Below, piece by piece: positions 1 to 13,410 of a stretch of DNA of 64,000 nucleotides. The notes beneath the pieces were generated by a model. It saw only the letters and a program-made list of their open reading frames with translations. It was not told the DNA's origin and did not search any database. Each line of letters begins with the position of its first letter. Within the stretch, counting starts at the first letter, position 1. Source of the stretch: Seriola aureovittata (taxonomy: Eukaryota; Chordata; Actinopteri; Carangiformes; Carangidae); NCBI RefSeq assembly GCF_021018895.1, contig NC_079365.1, positions 4,572,501 to 4,636,500 on the forward strand. The letters are read 5' to 3'. A program made the translations under genes and the position numbers.

Positions 1-3000
1 AGAGGCTTCTCTGTGACCAGCTGCAGTGTCTACTGTTTTCTTGCATGTGAGGTGTTTAGGGAACATTGGTGAATTGTAGCATCGACTGTTAGTCTACATG
101 TGAGGCATTTATGCAATGTTGGTAAATTGTACCTTCTACTGTTTCAAAGCGTTTATAGGCAATTGGTAAATTTTCAACTCTGCTGATAGTCTGCATGTGA
201 GGCTTTTATGGAACGTTGGTAAATTGTAGCATCTGATAGTCTGCATGTGAGGTGTTTAAGGGATATCTGTAAACTGTAGCTACAGAAAAAAACCTGGATT
301 ACACTCTCCCCCTCTGAACCCTTCTGCATGCACATCGGGCACATGCCATTGTGCATGTCATTTTTCTACGATTGGGACGGGAGTGAAAACTCACTCCCGT
401 GTCACCCTCTAGTCTCCACATCAAAAGACAATGAAACGCTTTGTTGGTCATTTTGGGGCATTTTGTGACCTGGCCAGCAGAGATGCAAATAATATATGTG
501 GCTTAGTGCAAATGAAAATGTCTAAAGTCTTGTTTGGATTTTGTCTCGAGATGAGACACATTAAATGAACAGTGTAAACAGAGCCTTCCACTCCAGGCAC
601 TGAGAGCAGATTTCTCCTGATCAACACGCTCACTACCCCTGGATAATTCAAGACGATGATCTCAAACCACCTCACCTCAGTGTGCAAATGTTTCAACTGA
701 GTATTGTTTTCTTTTGAATTTTAACTGTGTATTTCTCTGTATCTCGACATCATTGCAAATGAAGGAAACCTCATTGATGTTTACGGCTTGAACAAGTGAG
801 ACAAAAGAAATGGTATTTGTAATAAAATGGAAGCAAAGAGGGAACGGCAGTTTGTCACAGTCAGACTGGAAGTGGTGAAGCTGGTCCACATTCCAACATA
901 CTCACCATTCCTCAGTCGAACTGACAATTTATTTTCAAATCTCATCACGAACTTGGCGTGTGACGACATCACTGCAGTCATGCCAAGGTTGTATTGGTCA
1001 CACAGAGCTTATAACTAATGGTAGTAAACAGACATCATTTTATTTTCCTGAGTGCAGTTGTGAACTGATTGTATGAGGAGTTTTGAAACCTCAACACAAT
1101 TTTTTTGGTCTTGTTTCTGTCATCTCTCTTCAAAACCGAGCCTTTTGTCTTCAACAATGCATCTGAACAATGGAGACAAACTGTAGTGTGTCACAAAGTG
1201 GAAGCGGAGGGAGTAGGAAGTGAAGCTGTGAGACACAGGGCTGCACTGGAGGAGGCCTTCAAAGAAAAGATCAAATACAATCAAGGCAGCAATTGTGGAC
1301 ACAAAACTGTCCTGTAATCAACCACAGGCAAGATATGTAGTAAACTGTCCCTCCATCCACTTTCATAACCTGTTCGGCAGGTTCATACCCAGGAGCTCCT
1401 GGCTGCGAGCCACGTGTCATCACCGCTACGTCGCAGAGAGGGCGAGGACCTGCAGTGGGCCCGTGCGGATGCAGGTTAGATGAGTGAGGGAGAGGAAGAG
1501 GTTGACATCAGAAATCTTGATTATAAACTGATTTCAGGCACACTTTTTTTTTTTTCTACACTTATTGTTATTTAAAACGGTGAGGGAAACAGAAATGCAG
1601 CCGACAGTCTGGCACAACACTGGCAGCCAAATCGACAGAGCGGCGGGGGCCCTGTAGGGGGGGGGGTACTAAGGGGGTGGAATTGGGTGGAATCAACGAA
1701 AGTACAAACAGGCCACAGTGCTCTGCTGGCGCCGTTTGCTGCATAAGACGAAAAAGCCCTTGACAGTGGTGGGGGGCTTCTTTAAATTCATTGTTAAATA
1801 ATAATACCATGTATAAGGTGTCAGGTACTTTGTGACGAACAAATCGTATCTACAGCTCTGTCTCTGCGTTCGCTGTCAGTCTCACCTGTTGCCTCGGCTC
1901 CAGCTGGCTCTCCTACAGCAGCATGTTGGCTGCCGTCCTCCTCTCCTGCATCTCTCTCTTCATTAGCTGCAGCTGTCCCCTCCTGACCCTTTCAGCTGCC
2001 GCAGCAGCATCGGCTGAAGCACAGGCACCGGAGCGAGTGGAGCAAACGCATCCCAGTTATTCAATGTGGGGGAATAAAGTTGAGGTTTTTGCTGCCTCCA
2101 CTTTTTGTCTTTATAGAAATAAACCTATCATCATATACTCCCCACAATCACTTAATAATATCTGAGCAGCTTCTATCAATGATCGGTGACTTTCGGTGCA
2201 AGTAATAAAAAAATAAAAAAATTCACACATTTCTGACCAGCTGATTCAGTCCGTCCTGTGGCTGACCGTTTGACACATTCACGGTCTGTCAATCCACACT
2301 GGAGTCTGTTTACCAAGGTGAGAAACGTGCCATTCACCTTCACTGACTGAAAAAAGGAGAAGACAGGTGAGCATATGTTGAACAAACCTGTTTGGCCCAC
2401 TGACGACAGCCAAGCCTTATAACCATTTGTATGTATGTTAAATAGGCTTCATGCGTTTTGCTTCACTGTGAATCTTCAATTGCACATCTATGACAAACTG
2501 AAATGCTCATTAAAAAAAAGTTTGATGTGTCTAAAACAGTTCAGGCTGGATTAATTTAGGCTCACCAATAATGTGACACTAGAACAGCGACTACAAATAT
2601 GACTATCAAATCATCACCATGCGTTGGTTTAGTTTCTTATCTATCGCAGAAGTTAGTTTGTAGTTACATTTATCTGCCGATGTGTCAGAAGACGAGTCAC
2701 CTTTGAAGTCTTTTCAGTAAATGAAGAAAGCACCTGTGATGCAATCAGTGAGAACAATATGACAAATCGAAACACACAGTTCAACACAGTTCAAAGCGGA
2801 GTTGTGTTATTACAATAGTCCTACATTTGAGATAAGAGTAGGTTCTAATGATCAGCTGTTGAGTGTTATGATTATGAGACTGTTCGTGGTGTATTAGAAC
2901 AGGTGCCACTAGAACCTGTGTGTAAATTAAACAGGTGACATTGGAATGAGATGTTGTTGTGACGCTGTTTCATTCAAACAGATTGTTTAACCAGGTTTAA

Positions 3001-3525
3001 TCATCATCTTGTGATGTGTTGTGAGGCTGTGTCAGCTATATGAATTGTTTGTCCTTGTTTGACCCTGAAGACGGTCCATTAGCCCGCAGCCAACTAGCAT
3101 CTTAGATACATGATGTTACTATGAATCTTTCAAATATGAAACAGCCATTTCTTCTTATAATCACTTCCTGTCCTGATCCACCGGTTATAAACTGTTCTTG
3201 ATTCATTCTTATTTTTCAGCTCCTCAGTCTGACTGATCCATGCTAGTGCAGGTGGCTGTTTCTTGACTTTGATTTTAAGTTACATTTGTTTTTCTGGGGG
3301 AGGACCCCCAGACCCAGCGCCAGTTATGTATTTTTCCAAGTTTGCACCCTTATTTTGAAACATAAATCTGGAAAAAGCTCCTGTGCATCAGTCAAGTCAA
3401 GGCAGTAGTAGTAAATCCATCCACTTGATCAACCCGCTATAACCAATCCAGCTTTAGACTGGTGTAGAACAGCCCGCCTTAGTAACATACAGACACAGAA
3501 ATACAGAGATATGTGAATGTAGAAA

Positions 3526-3756
3526 TGAAGACATACAGAGATAAATAAATAAATGTAGAAATGCAGAAATAAATTAATTAATAAATGTAGAAATATAGAA
3601 ATAAATGAATAAATAAATACATAAGTTTAGAGATGCATAAATGAATAAATAAATACATGTTAAAATACAGTAATAGCATTTATAACTACCAAAATGTATT
3701 TATTTTTGTGTTTATTTATTTAATCATTTATTTCTGCATTTATTTATTTATTCTTT
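3526..3756. repeat. AT-rich foldback repeat of AAATAAAT units
   Basis: The left half (3540-3660) is built from AAATAAAT and GTAGAAAT units. The right half (3700-3756) has the complement, including the exact inverse of AAATGCAGAAATAAAT. It is probably an old MITE-like foldback plus slippage. Confidence 0.55.
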
Positions 3757-4834
3757 TTTTGTCCTGCCTCCTCCCCTCCACCTGTTCGCTCTGCTACAGG
3801 ATCTACATATGGCTGAGAATATTTTTAATATGCCACTTTATTTGTATTTTCTTGTGTCAGGTGACTGCAGGCGTGAACTGTTTCAGAGCAGACGCTTGTT
3901 TTCCATCTTCTTTTTTTGTTGTAATTTTTTTTTCTTTTTTAGACAGTAATTTGATTTTGTTAATAGTATGAAGCGTTTCAGAACACAGTAACATTTGGAG
4001 TGGGCATTTACTATTTCGCAAAGTGAAACACAGTTGTGTTGTTTGTGTCACCTGTTCTGAAAAGCACACACCATTGTTCCTGACAAAGCCTGTGAACAAT
4101 AGAGGGAAACTGTCTTTTGCTGAATGACTACCTTCAGTCCGCCAGCGCCAACACAATGTTTTGATTATTATCATTTTGTTATTTTTCACATGGGCTTCAC
4201 TTCCATCTGTTATCTTTATGGCACCAACAGGCTCTGTATGACTTGCCGTAGCAGAATGTGAACCGTTTAGCTTCGCTTCAAGCTCAGATCAATTAGGCTC
4301 TAATTTAGGATTCTTAAACTAGACAAGTCCAGTAACTCTTTCAGAATTTAGTTCTTCACTCTTATTGGTGACAAAAAACAAAGAAAGTGATAACATAACA
4401 TAACAAGACATAACATAACATAACGTAACATGATGGCATCCAGAGAACAACTGACAGCTTTTTATTAATGCTATAGATTTAGATGACTTACACATCTAGG
4501 AGAGCGAGAGGGAAACAGACACAAATAAAAAAAAAAAAAAACAACACAAATATGTAGGAATGAAATAAATAAGATGTTATTAATAGATGGTATTTGTTGA
4601 GTACTTGGGGGGTAGATGTGAGGTTGCTGGAGATTGGGGGGCATCCATTAGTGGGAGAACCATGCAGTACTGGGGAGTTAGAGGCTGTTCACTTTGTCAG
4701 TTGGTTTGGTGTTTTTTTTTTTTTTTTAGTAAAACCCTTCTTTGCTGAGCTGCAGTGGAGGACATTTCATACTAAAAGACTGTAACTTTGGAAAAACTTA
4801 CTTGGCTTGTGTAGAACCCTCCTCCTGATCGCCT

Positions 4835-4837
<3 letters not shown>

Positions 4838-4891
<54 letters not shown>
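4838..4891. repeat. (CA)n microsatellite
   Basis: About 27 uninterrupted CA units. Confidence 0.97.
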
Positions 4892-4892
<1 letters not shown>

Positions 4893-5892
4893 GGAACAGA
4901 CTTCAGAGCAGAGAGCCCACAGTGGAAACAGTTTTACTCAAGTTGACGACAACTATGGTCGTTACTGTAAGTGCGTAAGCAGCCGATACTTTATCTATAC
5001 ACCCATTCAACAAGTGTGAACATGTAAACATGAAGAAAAGCGACAACATGTATCTGCTCTGTCTGCAATCTCTCATCCGCAGCCACTATAGCTTAGCTGA
5101 TAAATACAGACAAGCTAAAACAAAAGCTGTATGTATTTTAACAGTTTAGCTTAGTTTGCTGTGTATTTTGACAAATGTAATTTGACAAATTCTTGTAAAC
5201 TCAGCTGAGCCCCTCCTTGCTGGACCCACCGGCAGTGAATCACAGCAGCAGCAGAGGGAGGACAGGATGAATGACTGATACTGCCTGAAGTCTGACTCAT
5301 TCATTCACTCTAAACCAAACTCAAAAACACACTGTTGTGATGTCAGGAATATTATTGAGATTTGTTTCCTGTGAGCTCTCTGGACCTTTCTGTGTCAAAT
5401 CAGACACATTTCAATTCAATTCTAATGTTTTTATTTTTATTTTTTTATTTTTACACTCTCACAAATGATGCCAAACTGGGAGCACACTGATATGAATCTA
5501 CTGCAGGTAACACAATGACAGTATTGTATATGATATGTACGTGACACAACCCCACCCACTGGCACCTGGATACAAAAAAGTTGACAACATGTCATGTGTA
5601 TTACAGTCAGTCTAACACTGTTTTCTTCTCATATAAGAAATCTATCTTATACTTAAGATGAAAAAAAAAGCATCTATTTTAGATGTAATCTCATCACACG
5701 TACAAAAAAACCCCCCAAAAACATTCTGAATAACGGATATGTCGACATGTTGAACAGGCTAAAACATTATAAGCTCTGTTTTCATCACACCTCATGGTGC
5801 ATTGCGGGACTTGGAAAGCATTTTCATAACCAGGTTTATATATCACTTACATCTGTTTAGTGTTTTGTTGACAGACTGTGAAGTTAACTGTG

Positions 5893-5895
<3 letters not shown>

Positions 5896-5964
<69 letters not shown>
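5896..5964. repeat. (GT)n microsatellite
   Basis: About 34 uninterrupted GT units. Confidence 0.97.
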
Positions 5965-5968
<4 letters not shown>

Positions 5969-7013
5969 TCCGGTAACAATCAAGCTGTGAAGTGCAATTT
6001 TAATGTCAGTTATTACCAAGATTTGCATTCACTCACACCAGGGCAGAGCGTTGGATTCGGCCTAGACAGACACAACTATTGTGGAAAGTGTCAGTTTTAT
6101 GTGATGTATTAACTGTCTTCATGCTTCATTCTTTTTAATTGAGTCCCACTTCATTTACCTTAACCTAAACTTGACCGTAACTCTGATTCCAGTGCCAAAC
6201 AAATGCTACAGTGCAAAGCAAAGTAGTGCGAATGACCAATAGAGCTATTTTAATTTAGCAATTATTTCACGATAATGTTCTCACTCTGAAAACTGTTTCT
6301 CTACACACCCACACAGATGATAGAGATCCAAAATCACACATCCAGGCAAATTATAAATTATTTTACCTGTTCTTTGACAAAATAAACTTAACACATACAA
6401 GATTTTTCATGAGCCTTCAACCACACCTCACAGTCTTCATCAGCAGATGGATGCTAGGTGGTCCAAAAAAAAAAGCTAGAAAGTGGAGCTTGAGTTTAGA
6501 ATATTTAGTCAAACTACAGTTTTAGAAGGTCAAAAGTGAACTTTCGTGCTCATATGTAAATTTACTCTAGTGCAAAGATTTTCAAAGTGTGTGTACAAGC
6601 GGTTTACAGTTTACACTGTGCAACAGCACTGGCCACAAGAGTTAATTCCCATTTCCATTGGTCCAAAAACCCACTGAGACCCGCTAACATCTGGCTTTGG
6701 TCGGCAATGGGAATGGGTACAGTCAGCATCCACAGCTGGCTCAAATAACACAACACCTGGGTGAACACACTGATCTTCCCCCCTTTTCCGTCTTTCAGAG
6801 CACAAACCATGTAAACACACCTGTCCAGCACGGTGCTGTTACACCAGGCTACACTGCGCTCAGGAAGAGTGAACTGCAGCCCTGAAATAAGTTTGAGAAA
6901 CAAACAGTCACTGATCGAAGCGTCTCACACAGAGGCTCCGACACTGACGGGACGTTCTGCCAGTTTGCGCATCGGCTAGCAGCTCTCTCTTTCTCCCTCG
7001 CCTCTGTGTGAGG

Positions 7014-7017
<4 letters not shown>

Positions 7018-7083
<66 letters not shown>
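7018..7083. repeat. (TG)n microsatellite
   Basis: About 33 uninterrupted TG units. Confidence 0.97.
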
Positions 7084-7085
<2 letters not shown>

Positions 7086-8991
7086 CTGTAGCTGCACGTG
7101 GTGACATGGCTGGCAGGGTAGAGTGAATCAATCGCCTTTTTTAGCGCGTTTATCTGCGTTCACAAAACCCGATTATACCTACTAATTTTGATTTTAAAAA
7201 AGGTTACCATAGAGTAACGAATAAGATTAGGCATAACAACTATATACATACGATGGCATACAACTGCAGCTGTTCATTCTTCAAACTTGCTCGCACTGGA
7301 GAAAACAAAAACAATGTTGCTTCTGAATCCACACTAAAGTGTCATTTTGTCCATTCAAACCGCACAGTGTTTGTCTTAGAGGGAAGCCTGGTGCCAGCCT
7401 GAACAGTCTCGTAGCTTTATTCTCACTCCTACCTTTCAGGTCGTCTACCTTTGTCTGTGCTGATGAAGCTGGCCAAGGTTTGCCGAGGCAGTGCCAGCCG
7501 GCTGTGTTTGTTCTGCCAGGCTGGACCATGCTACGGCACCTTCAGCCGCTGTCAGCTGTAGTTTCTAGCGTATTCTTGTATTACCACGCTCTGTACTATA
7601 AAGCCTCAGCCTCTATTTGTACTCTTGGAAGCACCAGAGTTTCCATAGCAGTGTGCCAGGTTGTTTAGAGGATGAAACTTTAATGATACCCATGAGGATA
7701 TTGAGCTGTTGCAACAACAAATAATAGGATACAGCAGAGAAAAGGAGAAACAGGTATAGAGTAAATAGGGGTATTGAACAGGAACCTGTAAGAGCGGCTT
7801 GTAATGACCAGGTTTAGTGGAAATGTATGAATGAGGTGCATGTTAAAACTGGAGATACCGAGGCTTATGTAGTAAGTAGGCACCTGTGGATTTCATTCAC
7901 TTTGTATATTTTTATATTGTGTGTAGTGACAAACACACAGACAATTATAATTCGACTTTTTTTTTTAAGCATCTTTCAGCTCATTGTTTTGGTTTTAAAG
8001 TCTTTACAGTCTTCACCAGTTCGGCCTGGTTGTGTTGGTTCAGTCTCACGGCTCTCATCAAACCTCATTTCCAGGATCAGACAGCTGATGTCGGTGAACA
8101 AGCGCTTCCTAGCATCTCACCACAGGGTGCTATCAGGGGGACTATTTCCAGCTGTGGATTAATACATATTTATGGGACGACAACAGAGCTCTTCGGTAAA
8201 CAGGAGTTTGATTAATCAGACTTGACTTCAGTTCATTGTCAGTGTTGGTCTCTTTGTGGGATTTGTTTACAGTTAAAATATACAGACAGCCTGAACCAGG
8301 AGGGATTTTATTTCCGCTATCATTTATTCACACAGCAGAAGTATACCAGCTGGATGGTTTAAGTTACATGCATGAATATGTTGCTCAGTTGCCCTGTAGA
8401 CAAGCCTACATGTGTGAGATATGTAACCAGTCCACACATGGTGCAACAACGCTCACAACACACACTCATTGATTGAGCTGCTGCTTTTTTCCCCTTTAAA
8501 ATTAGACAAAAACATTATATGAGAAACAAACAAATACATTTCATTTAGTAGGTGAAAAAGTCACATCTAGGCACATGTCAATTTCATACATTCCATATGT
8601 GAAATGTAAGAAATCACATGAATCACATTCATCATGTGAAAACAACAAATGACAAGAAACCAGAATGTTGGTTTGTTTAGATTTAAAATAAATATATTAG
8701 AAATATATTTTGCATGCATGTGAAAATGGATATTGTAGATCACGAGAGGTCACTGAATAGACACTAAGAAAATGATGTAACTGATTTACAATGGCCTTCA
8801 TACTCACCAACTCTCAACCCAGCTGATCATCTATGCATCGATGGAGTGATATGTTAGACTGCGCTGTCCACCACCTTCATCAAAACAATATTGGGAATAT
8901 ATTTTAAAAGGAAAAAGTTTCATCCCTCCAGTAAAATATATGACAAGGAGCACTGAAGCTGAAATTTGTCACTCATGTATGTCAGTAGATG

Positions 8992-9304
8992 TGGAGCCAA
9001 TCCCAGCTGACATTGGGGCGAGGGCGGGGAACACCCTGGACGGGTCGCCAGTCTATCACAGGGCTGACATATAGAGACAAACAACCACTCACATTCACAC
9101 TTACGGGCAATTTACAGTCGAATTTACAGCCAATTAACCCGCATGTCTTTGGATGGGGGGAGGAAGACGGAGTACGTGGAGGAAACCCACACACAGGCAC
9201 GAGGAGAACATGCAGACTCCACGCAGAAAGGCCCCAGCTGGTTCCAACCCAGAACCTTCGTGCTGTGAGGTAGCAGTGCTAACCACTGTAGCACTGAACC
9301 ACCA
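8992..9304 (-). mobile_element. tRNA-derived SINE (teleost type)
   Basis: On the - strand the element starts near 9304 with a tRNA-like head. It has an A-box-like TGGTTAGCACTGCTACC and a weak B-box GGGTTGGAACC. A body with motifs common in fish genomes follows (GTTCTCCTCGTGC, AAGACATGCGGGTTAAT, CTGTGATAGACTGGCG). The B box is mutated from the GGTTCGAATCC consensus, so this copy is probably silent. The family name was not assigned. Confidence 0.75.
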
Positions 9305-9915
9305 GTAGTTGTGGACATATAAGTAGATATTTGTCTAGAAATCAGATAAAATTGAGGAAAATGTAGATGATGGGTGAATGTTTACGCTGCAGGTTACACA
9401 TTGAGCTCATTACACATTATTGTAGGCATCATAAATAAATAAAAATATAGTTCAATACAGGATTTTAGTAAAGTTAATGACATCATGCCAGACTGAACGA
9501 AGGTTTATTTATGCTTATTATAATCTTTTTACAATGTGTGAGAATTTATCAGAAATATTACTGTACTATATGACAAATGACAGAAAATATGTTATTAGAG
9601 CAAATATGTGTTGTTTTTTACATGCACAGCAAACCCCTCCTGCCACAGTGGCAGTTGCTGGAGGCTTGTGGAGGCTGTGTGTGAGCAGCCCAACGTAATC
9701 TACACGCAACATGTCATAACAACCCCAACCTCAACTGAAGTCAATTACCCACACTGCCTTCCTGTGTCCCAGTTTGCCCTTCTTTTCTGGGGTTGTCACA
9801 CCCTGATGGTGGAGATTGGAATCAGGTCACTCAGCTGCTGTATCTCCACTCTGCCATTAGATAGATATCTGCTCTATCTGAGGGCTGCTGACTGCACAGA
9901 CTGCCTGCCGCTTCA

Positions 9916-9917
<2 letters not shown>

Positions 9918-9976
<59 letters not shown>
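9918..9976. repeat. (CA)n microsatellite
   Basis: About 29 uninterrupted CA units. Confidence 0.97.
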
Positions 9977-9979
<3 letters not shown>

Positions 9980-12906
9980 TACACACACCCAACACCCAGG
10001 CATGTTCAGGATGATATCCACTATTCAAATATTAGATAGATGCTGCACCAACAATGAACACTTAAGCAACTATTGCACCAAAATACAAGCTGATGCACAT
10101 GTGGTCATCTGTAATTGGAGTCTGACCTTATGAAATCAGGGCTCACACACCGGTCCAAATATCACATGTCAGTATCACATTACTAAAAACTTCTTACTTG
10201 TTTGAATTGATGAGGAACTTTGTAACATCCTACAACTCTCTGTCAGCAGTGTTGTGTATGTTCATACCACTCTGTTCTCCCTCCATCCAAACACTGCATC
10301 AGCTGATTAACACTGATTCAACTGAAAGGAGATAGGAGAAAGGAGATCACCACTGAGCTGCTGTTGCACCATTTGGAGTAAAAACGTCCACCCTCGTAAT
10401 GGGCCGTGCGATGAGTGGAAACCACGGAGAGAGACTTATCACCACCCCCCCCCCACCCCCATCCTCCCAAAAAAAAAAAAAATGACCCTCACAAAGACAC
10501 GCTGGAGTTTGTTGGGTCACAGAAGTGGTTCAGAGCACGGAAATAGACACGAGAAACACTGGAGCAAAGAGAGAAGTCGGCCTATAGCCATCACTCGCCG
10601 GAGCTTCTGGGTCACCAGTGGTCAGACACATAGATTCGGTCATTTTAACTGATAATCTTATCAGATCAATATGTGTCGCTTATGATGCCCGTTACCACTG
10701 GTATGTTTTTGTAAAATCTAAATCTTAGGTTGATGTTTTCATGTTATAATCTTGTAGTACTTTCATGATACATCTTCTGTCAGCAGTCAGCCATCTTCAT
10801 GCAGTTGTTAAATAATCTAAATCAATTATTTTTGAAGATGAAATCTGTTAATTTTTTACGGATTGATTGCAGGTATTTTTTTTTCTGCACATTTATGTAT
10901 AATTAAGTGCAAACATAGTATACACTCTAACTCAGGCGCATGTGCACGCAGCGAACAGCAGACTCCCTTTGGCCAAGACAAACAGATTCAAACATTCCTC
11001 TGATTCCTTCTGCCATCTCCCTCCTGAACTCGAGGAGGAAAAGGTAGCTCTTTTAACTTATCGTCAGTTTTGTTTTTATTAACTTATTGTCCTTTATCCT
11101 TTGGGCTAGGTGTTGTGATTATGTGCCTCTGTGTTTTTATGTTTTTATGTGTGCTAAATGCATATATCCCACTGCTGAATACACAACTGCCCCTCTGGGG
11201 ACGAAGTGTTTTTCATATTTTCTTTATGTATCATAAACAAAACTCAAATTTTTCCAATTTAAAAAAAAAGAGAAGAAAAAGAAAAAACTGAAGGTTAATA
11301 ATACCATAAGTGTTATCAGTATTTTTCTCTTTTGAGATACTCTGTGTATTAATGTCTTTGAGTAAAGTTTAGGTGCGTTTGTAACATGTCCATGGTCATC
11401 TATCACTGGTCATTTTCAATTCAAATAAAAGTCATCACATCTCCGTTAAAACATGTGAAATGTAGAATTTGCACTTTCAGTAATGTTTTTTCCTGTCCTG
11501 ATTTCTCAGATAACTCCAGAGGAAATTTTTGACATAAAAAAGACAATTTCAACTTTTCTCTGTTTTCCACAAGTGTAATGGAACAGTGATTATTATCCTA
11601 AAACCATGGGAACTTCTCTTATGAGAGTTAACACCATCACATGTACTGAATGTGGATCTGAAAATGTCACCAGGAGCCAATCTGATGGGCTGATGAAGCC
11701 TGGACGCATTACCATGCCAGACAGTGTAAATGTACAATCCAAACACTGGCATTACAATGAAGCTATGTGGCTAATGGTGGCAGTGATTGGTGAACAGGGA
11801 CTTTGTAAAGTTTCTGAATTGATGCCCACTTATATTTTAATTTGTGTTTTATTCGTTTATTATTATTTTCTTACACAACAAAATATGAAAATGTCCAGAG
11901 AGGCTGAATACTTTTTTTAAAGCTACACTTTGTCATGATTTTAATGTTGTATAAGGTTGTTGAGCGCAATTTGGTTATTTAAGAAAAAGCCTCATGAATG
12001 CATTTGCACCTAAAGTGTGTAAATATGTAGGCAAATGGCTTTGGACAGTGAGATTCAACCTTTCACCTTCAAGCTATTAGTACAGATTTATAGTAATACC
12101 CTTCAACAGTGTGACCCATGACATCCAGCCTTAATATGGAATGTACCATACGAACCAGAGGGAGGGAGGGAGGAGGGGAGGGCCCCTGACTGACTGACAG
12201 CACTGAGATAAACACCAACAGTGGAAAAACCTCACAAGATTATTTTGCAGATCTGCTTACGTGTGCATTTACCCCGAACAAGGTGTCGTGTTTGGCAAGA
12301 AGCAAAAAGGCAAACTGACACATAACACACAAACATGCACTGATATATAGCAAACCGCAGAAAGACGGCTGAATGAGACTTGTCGAAACAACTCTTTTTT
12401 TTTTTTTTTTTAGCATGTCAACGTGTTACAGATGCTCCCATCCGATAAGCAAAGTTCGCATTATTTCTGAGAAGCAAGCACACCGAAACACCCACTTTTC
12501 CGACCCCTCATCCGCTTAATTCAGCAAAACAACGCTGCGGACGTATGTCGAAGGCGAGAGCTGCTTTTCGCAAACATTACCCTATTGAGATATGGAGACC
12601 ACAATGACCTGATTGAGCCGATAGCGATGTGCACAATATTCTTTTTTTTAAAGAAAGTCTCCAGAGGACAGAGGATGATCGGATCAATGTCGGCCAACGT
12701 GACTTGACGATGGGCCTGAGCAGCACATGTCAGATGGACGGGGTCACCAACCAGCACCCATCACGACTCCTCATCTCCCACCTCCTGTTTTTTCCCCTCT
12801 CCCTGCATCTCTCTGCAGCTCCGGCTCCACTTTGCCCTCCGCTGATGGAAAGCACATAACAACCCGCATAAAAGGCCTGCTCTCTGTCTACAGGACCTTT
12901 GCGGGC

Positions 12907-12930
12907 GTGTGTGTGTGTGTGTGTGTCTGT

Positions 12931-12969
<39 letters not shown>
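12907..12969. repeat. (GT)n microsatellite with CT interruptions
   Basis: GT tract with two TCTG interruptions. Confidence 0.95.
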
Positions 12970-12973
<4 letters not shown>

Positions 12974-13363
12974 GGTGGGTGGGTGGGGGGTTGGGGAGTA
13001 TGGCACTGCCCCACACAAAGGCAGCCCTGAAATAGCCCCCTCGCACAATGAGACCTGCCACTCTGTCTATGAGATAATGTCTAATTGAAAACACTGCAGC
13101 CATTGTACTCCTGTCACCGGCACTATTGTCCAGATAGCCCTCTCCCCCCCACCTCTCTTTTTCCATTGACGCGGCGCGATTGTTCCTCACCATTGTGGCA
13201 ACCCTACTCTCTCTCCCTCTCTTTCTCTGTCTCTCTATCTCCCCCTCTCTCTGTATTGTTATAATTTCATTACTTATTTGTTTTTTGTTCTGCTTCTCCT
13301 TTCACTCCCCTGCAGACCTTTTGTTCACCATATTTAGGCACTTCATTGGGATCTGCTGCCAAT

Positions 13364-13370
<7 letters not shown>

Positions 13371-13408
<38 letters not shown>
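13371..13408. repeat. (TG)n microsatellite
   Basis: About 19 TG units. Confidence 0.95.

Positions 13409-13410
<2 letters not shown>

Noticed and set aside
9608..10039. 143-codon + frame with a poly-His/Thr stretch
   Set aside because: Translated CA microsatellite.
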